From an uncultured cyanobacterium (lineage in GTDB: Bacteria > Cyanobacteriota > Cyanobacteriia > Cyanobacteriales > Nostocaceae), in contig CAIVAU010000119.1 of the NCBI GenBank assembly GCA_903903925.1, positions 1 through 64,000 of the forward strand: DNA of 64,000 bases, read 5' to 3'. A program made the translations under genes and the position numbers. Below the pieces are notes generated by a model. The model did not search any database and was not told where the DNA came from. It saw only the letters and a program-made list of their open reading frames with translations. Positions 62,596 through 64,000 of the stretch are shown in pieces; within the stretch, counting starts at the first letter, position 1, and every line of letters begins with the position of its first letter.

Positions 62596-64000
62596 ATGTC
62601 CTCACAGAAATTATTTGCTATCCAGAATCGTTTACAGGGTGTAGCTGCAAAGTTGGGACAGAGATTTAAGCCCATAGAAATTAGTGTACAGTCTAGGGAT
62701 TTGCATCACGATGCGATCGCCGTATGTGGCATGATTGGTCGGGGAAAATCTTCTTTCATTAACGCTATCCTTGAAAATAATCTTTTACCTATTAATATTA
62801 CTCCTAACCTATCAGCATTGAGAAATCACCACATACAGGTAACAAATACAAGACCAATATTGATTAGAGCGCATCTATTAAGTGGCATTGTCGAAAATGT
62901 GGAGCCAACAGCCATTGATGCGGTTATGTTAGAGGCGTGGGGTTCTAAACTTAAGTATTTAGAAATTCAAGCACCATTTTTTGTTCTACCTGAGGGTGTT
63001 CAGTTAATTGAAACACCGAGCATTGGCAGTATAGATTTTGATACTCGTACGAAGTCTATCCTTGAAGAAGTTAGTAATGTGATTTTGATAGTTGATGCGA
63101 ATTTAAGTTTGAGTAGCAGGGAAATAGAGTTTCTCGAATTACTACCAAAAAATATTTGTAACGTTATCGTTGCTGCAAATAAAATTGATATTGCCGATAC
63201 TGAAATTCAAGCGATACAAGTAAACAGTATTAGAGAAAAAATTAAAAGTTTAGGTTTAAATACATCGGTTGATGTGTTCCAAATCTCTCTTCAATCTATT
63301 GCTGATTCTTCTGAGAGTTATGAGTGGCAACAGTTAATAGAAAAATTGACTTCATTCGTTCAGAAAGATGTAGAAACAATCAACCATGAAGCTGCAAATA
63401 TAAACTCTGAAGCAATTCGATTACTTGAGGCTGCTGAAAATATGAAAGCAACCTTAGAAGCCGATAAAATAAGTGTAGGAAAGAGAAATTCTCCAGATAT
63501 CAATGCCAAGAAGATTGATGAACTTGAACAAACAAAGAAGTTAATTCAAGATGTGATTAAAGACCAAGAACGAGATATTTTGAAAACAGTTCGTGATAGT
63601 TTGGAAGCTTTAACGTTTCAAATAGAAGGTGATATCCGTGCGAATCGTAAAGACCTTCAATCGATCAAATCAGACTTGGAAAGCTGGTTAGAACGGGAGC
63701 AAAAGCGGATGAAGCAACGACTAGAACGCCACTTTAGAAGCATTCTAGACGATACCAACTACGCTGTTGGCGATACTTATAGCTTGAACGTAGAACAGGA
63801 TAAAATTTCCGTTAATGCAGTTGAAGAGATTAACAACCCCTCAGTTCCTCAGTCTGTGATCGGACAATACAAGCATTTTACCAGTATGGGAGTAGGAGCG
63901 TTAACAACTATAGCTTCGTTACTATATTTTGGCGGACGCTTACTAATTTCATTTTCGGTAGGAGGCGTTATTGCAGCAGGAGCTTGGTTACTTATTGATA
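62596..64000 (+). CDS. Dynamin-like GTPase (truncated by window end)
   Basis: The frame opens at 62596 and stays open to the window end (468 codons seen). The GTPase domain has G1 GMIGRGKSS (45-53), a G3-like ETPSIGS (139-145), and G4 NKID (195-198). A long helical region (about 260-410; QKRMKQRLERHFRSILDDTN) follows, then a hydrophobic hairpin (VGALTTIASLLYFGGRLLIS and GGVIAAGAWLL), as in bacterial dynamin-like proteins that remodel membranes. AGAGG lies six bases upstream. It is paired with a TIR gene. Confidence 0.8.
   Translation, partial: MSSQKLFAIQNRLQGVAAKLGQRFKPIEISVQSRDLHHDAIAVCGMIGRGKSSFINAILENNLLPINITPNLSALRNHHIQVTNTRPILIRAHLLSGIVENVEPTAIDAVMLEAWGSKLKYLEIQAPFFVLPEGVQLIETPSIGSIDFDTRTKSILEEVSNVILIVDANLSLSSREIEFLELLPKNICNVIVAANKIDIADTEIQAIQVNSIREKIKSLGLNTSVDVFQISLQSIADSSESYEWQQLIEKLTSFVQKDVETINHEAANINSEAIRLLEAAENMKATLEADKISVGKRNSPDINAKKIDELEQTKKLIQDVIKDQERDILKTVRDSLEALTFQIEGDIRANRKDLQSIKSDLESWLEREQKRMKQRLERHFRSILDDTNYAVGDTYSLNVEQDKISVNAVEEINNPSVPQSVIGQYKHFTSMGVGALTTIASLLYFGGRLLISFSVGGVIAAGAWLLID

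Overview
The window comes from a cyanobacterial chromosome, most likely a filamentous, heterocyst-type (Nostocales) species. It carries cytochrome b6f genes (petM, petC, petA), cyanobacteria-typical families (DUF3067, DUF2811, CPP1-like, FTR1, AMIN, DUF4058, ChaB, Cys-ribbon Ser/Thr kinases, a giant kinase/ATPase/GAF/histidine-kinase protein), many GCGATCGC (HIP1) octamers, and many heptameric intergenic repeat arrays. The genus-level placement is inference.

Layout. 0-13 kb: an IS5-like transposase remnant, petM, pdxA, a rhodanese-like protein, an RNase D-like exonuclease, a CAP-domain protein, a SUI1 protein, a small YqaE/Pmp3 protein whose 3' end overlaps the convergent nifJ, a MOSC protein, a possible toxin/partner pair, and an SLH-FAS1 envelope protein. 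13.7-29.0 kb: one long plus-strand locus of about a dozen genes. In order it encodes three paralogous P-loop GTPase-like proteins, a large membrane-anchored partner, a six-TM protein with an FHA-like tail, a membrane VWA protein, two related lipoproteins, a small orphan, a soluble VWA protein with two tandem TxKMG motifs, a zinc-ribbon FHA protein, a pseudokinase-PP2C fusion, and a zinc-ribbon Ser/Thr kinase with TPRs. This reads as one GTPase plus kinase/phosphatase/FHA signalling system spanning cytoplasm and envelope, and is the most interesting part of the window.

29-46 kb: petCA, DUF3067, tatC, an FTR1-type iron permease, an AMIN/beta-lactamase-fold protein, a DUF4058 protein, a large TPR protein, a giant hybrid kinase, a Rieske protein and ruvA. 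46-61.6 kb: a sensor histidine kinase, the DUF2442/DUF4160 pair, xseA and xseB with a degenerate nucleotidyltransferase between them, recA with LexA-box-like sites, a pentapeptide-repeat kinase, hemL (TTG start), ChaB-like, hisIE, an OmpR-type regulator, a CPP1-like protein, a HAD hydrolase and an HPPD. 61.8 kb to the end: a TIR-domain protein followed by a dynamin-like GTPase cut off by the window edge, a second candidate conflict/defence module.

Intergenic space is rich in repeats: heptamer arrays (some with a shared TTAAGAGGGAGC-type boundary), GTTCGTAG palindromes, and two MITE-like elements. Similar heptamer hairpins sit in frame inside nifJ and the giant kinase. I saw no rRNA, tRNA or CRISPR array.
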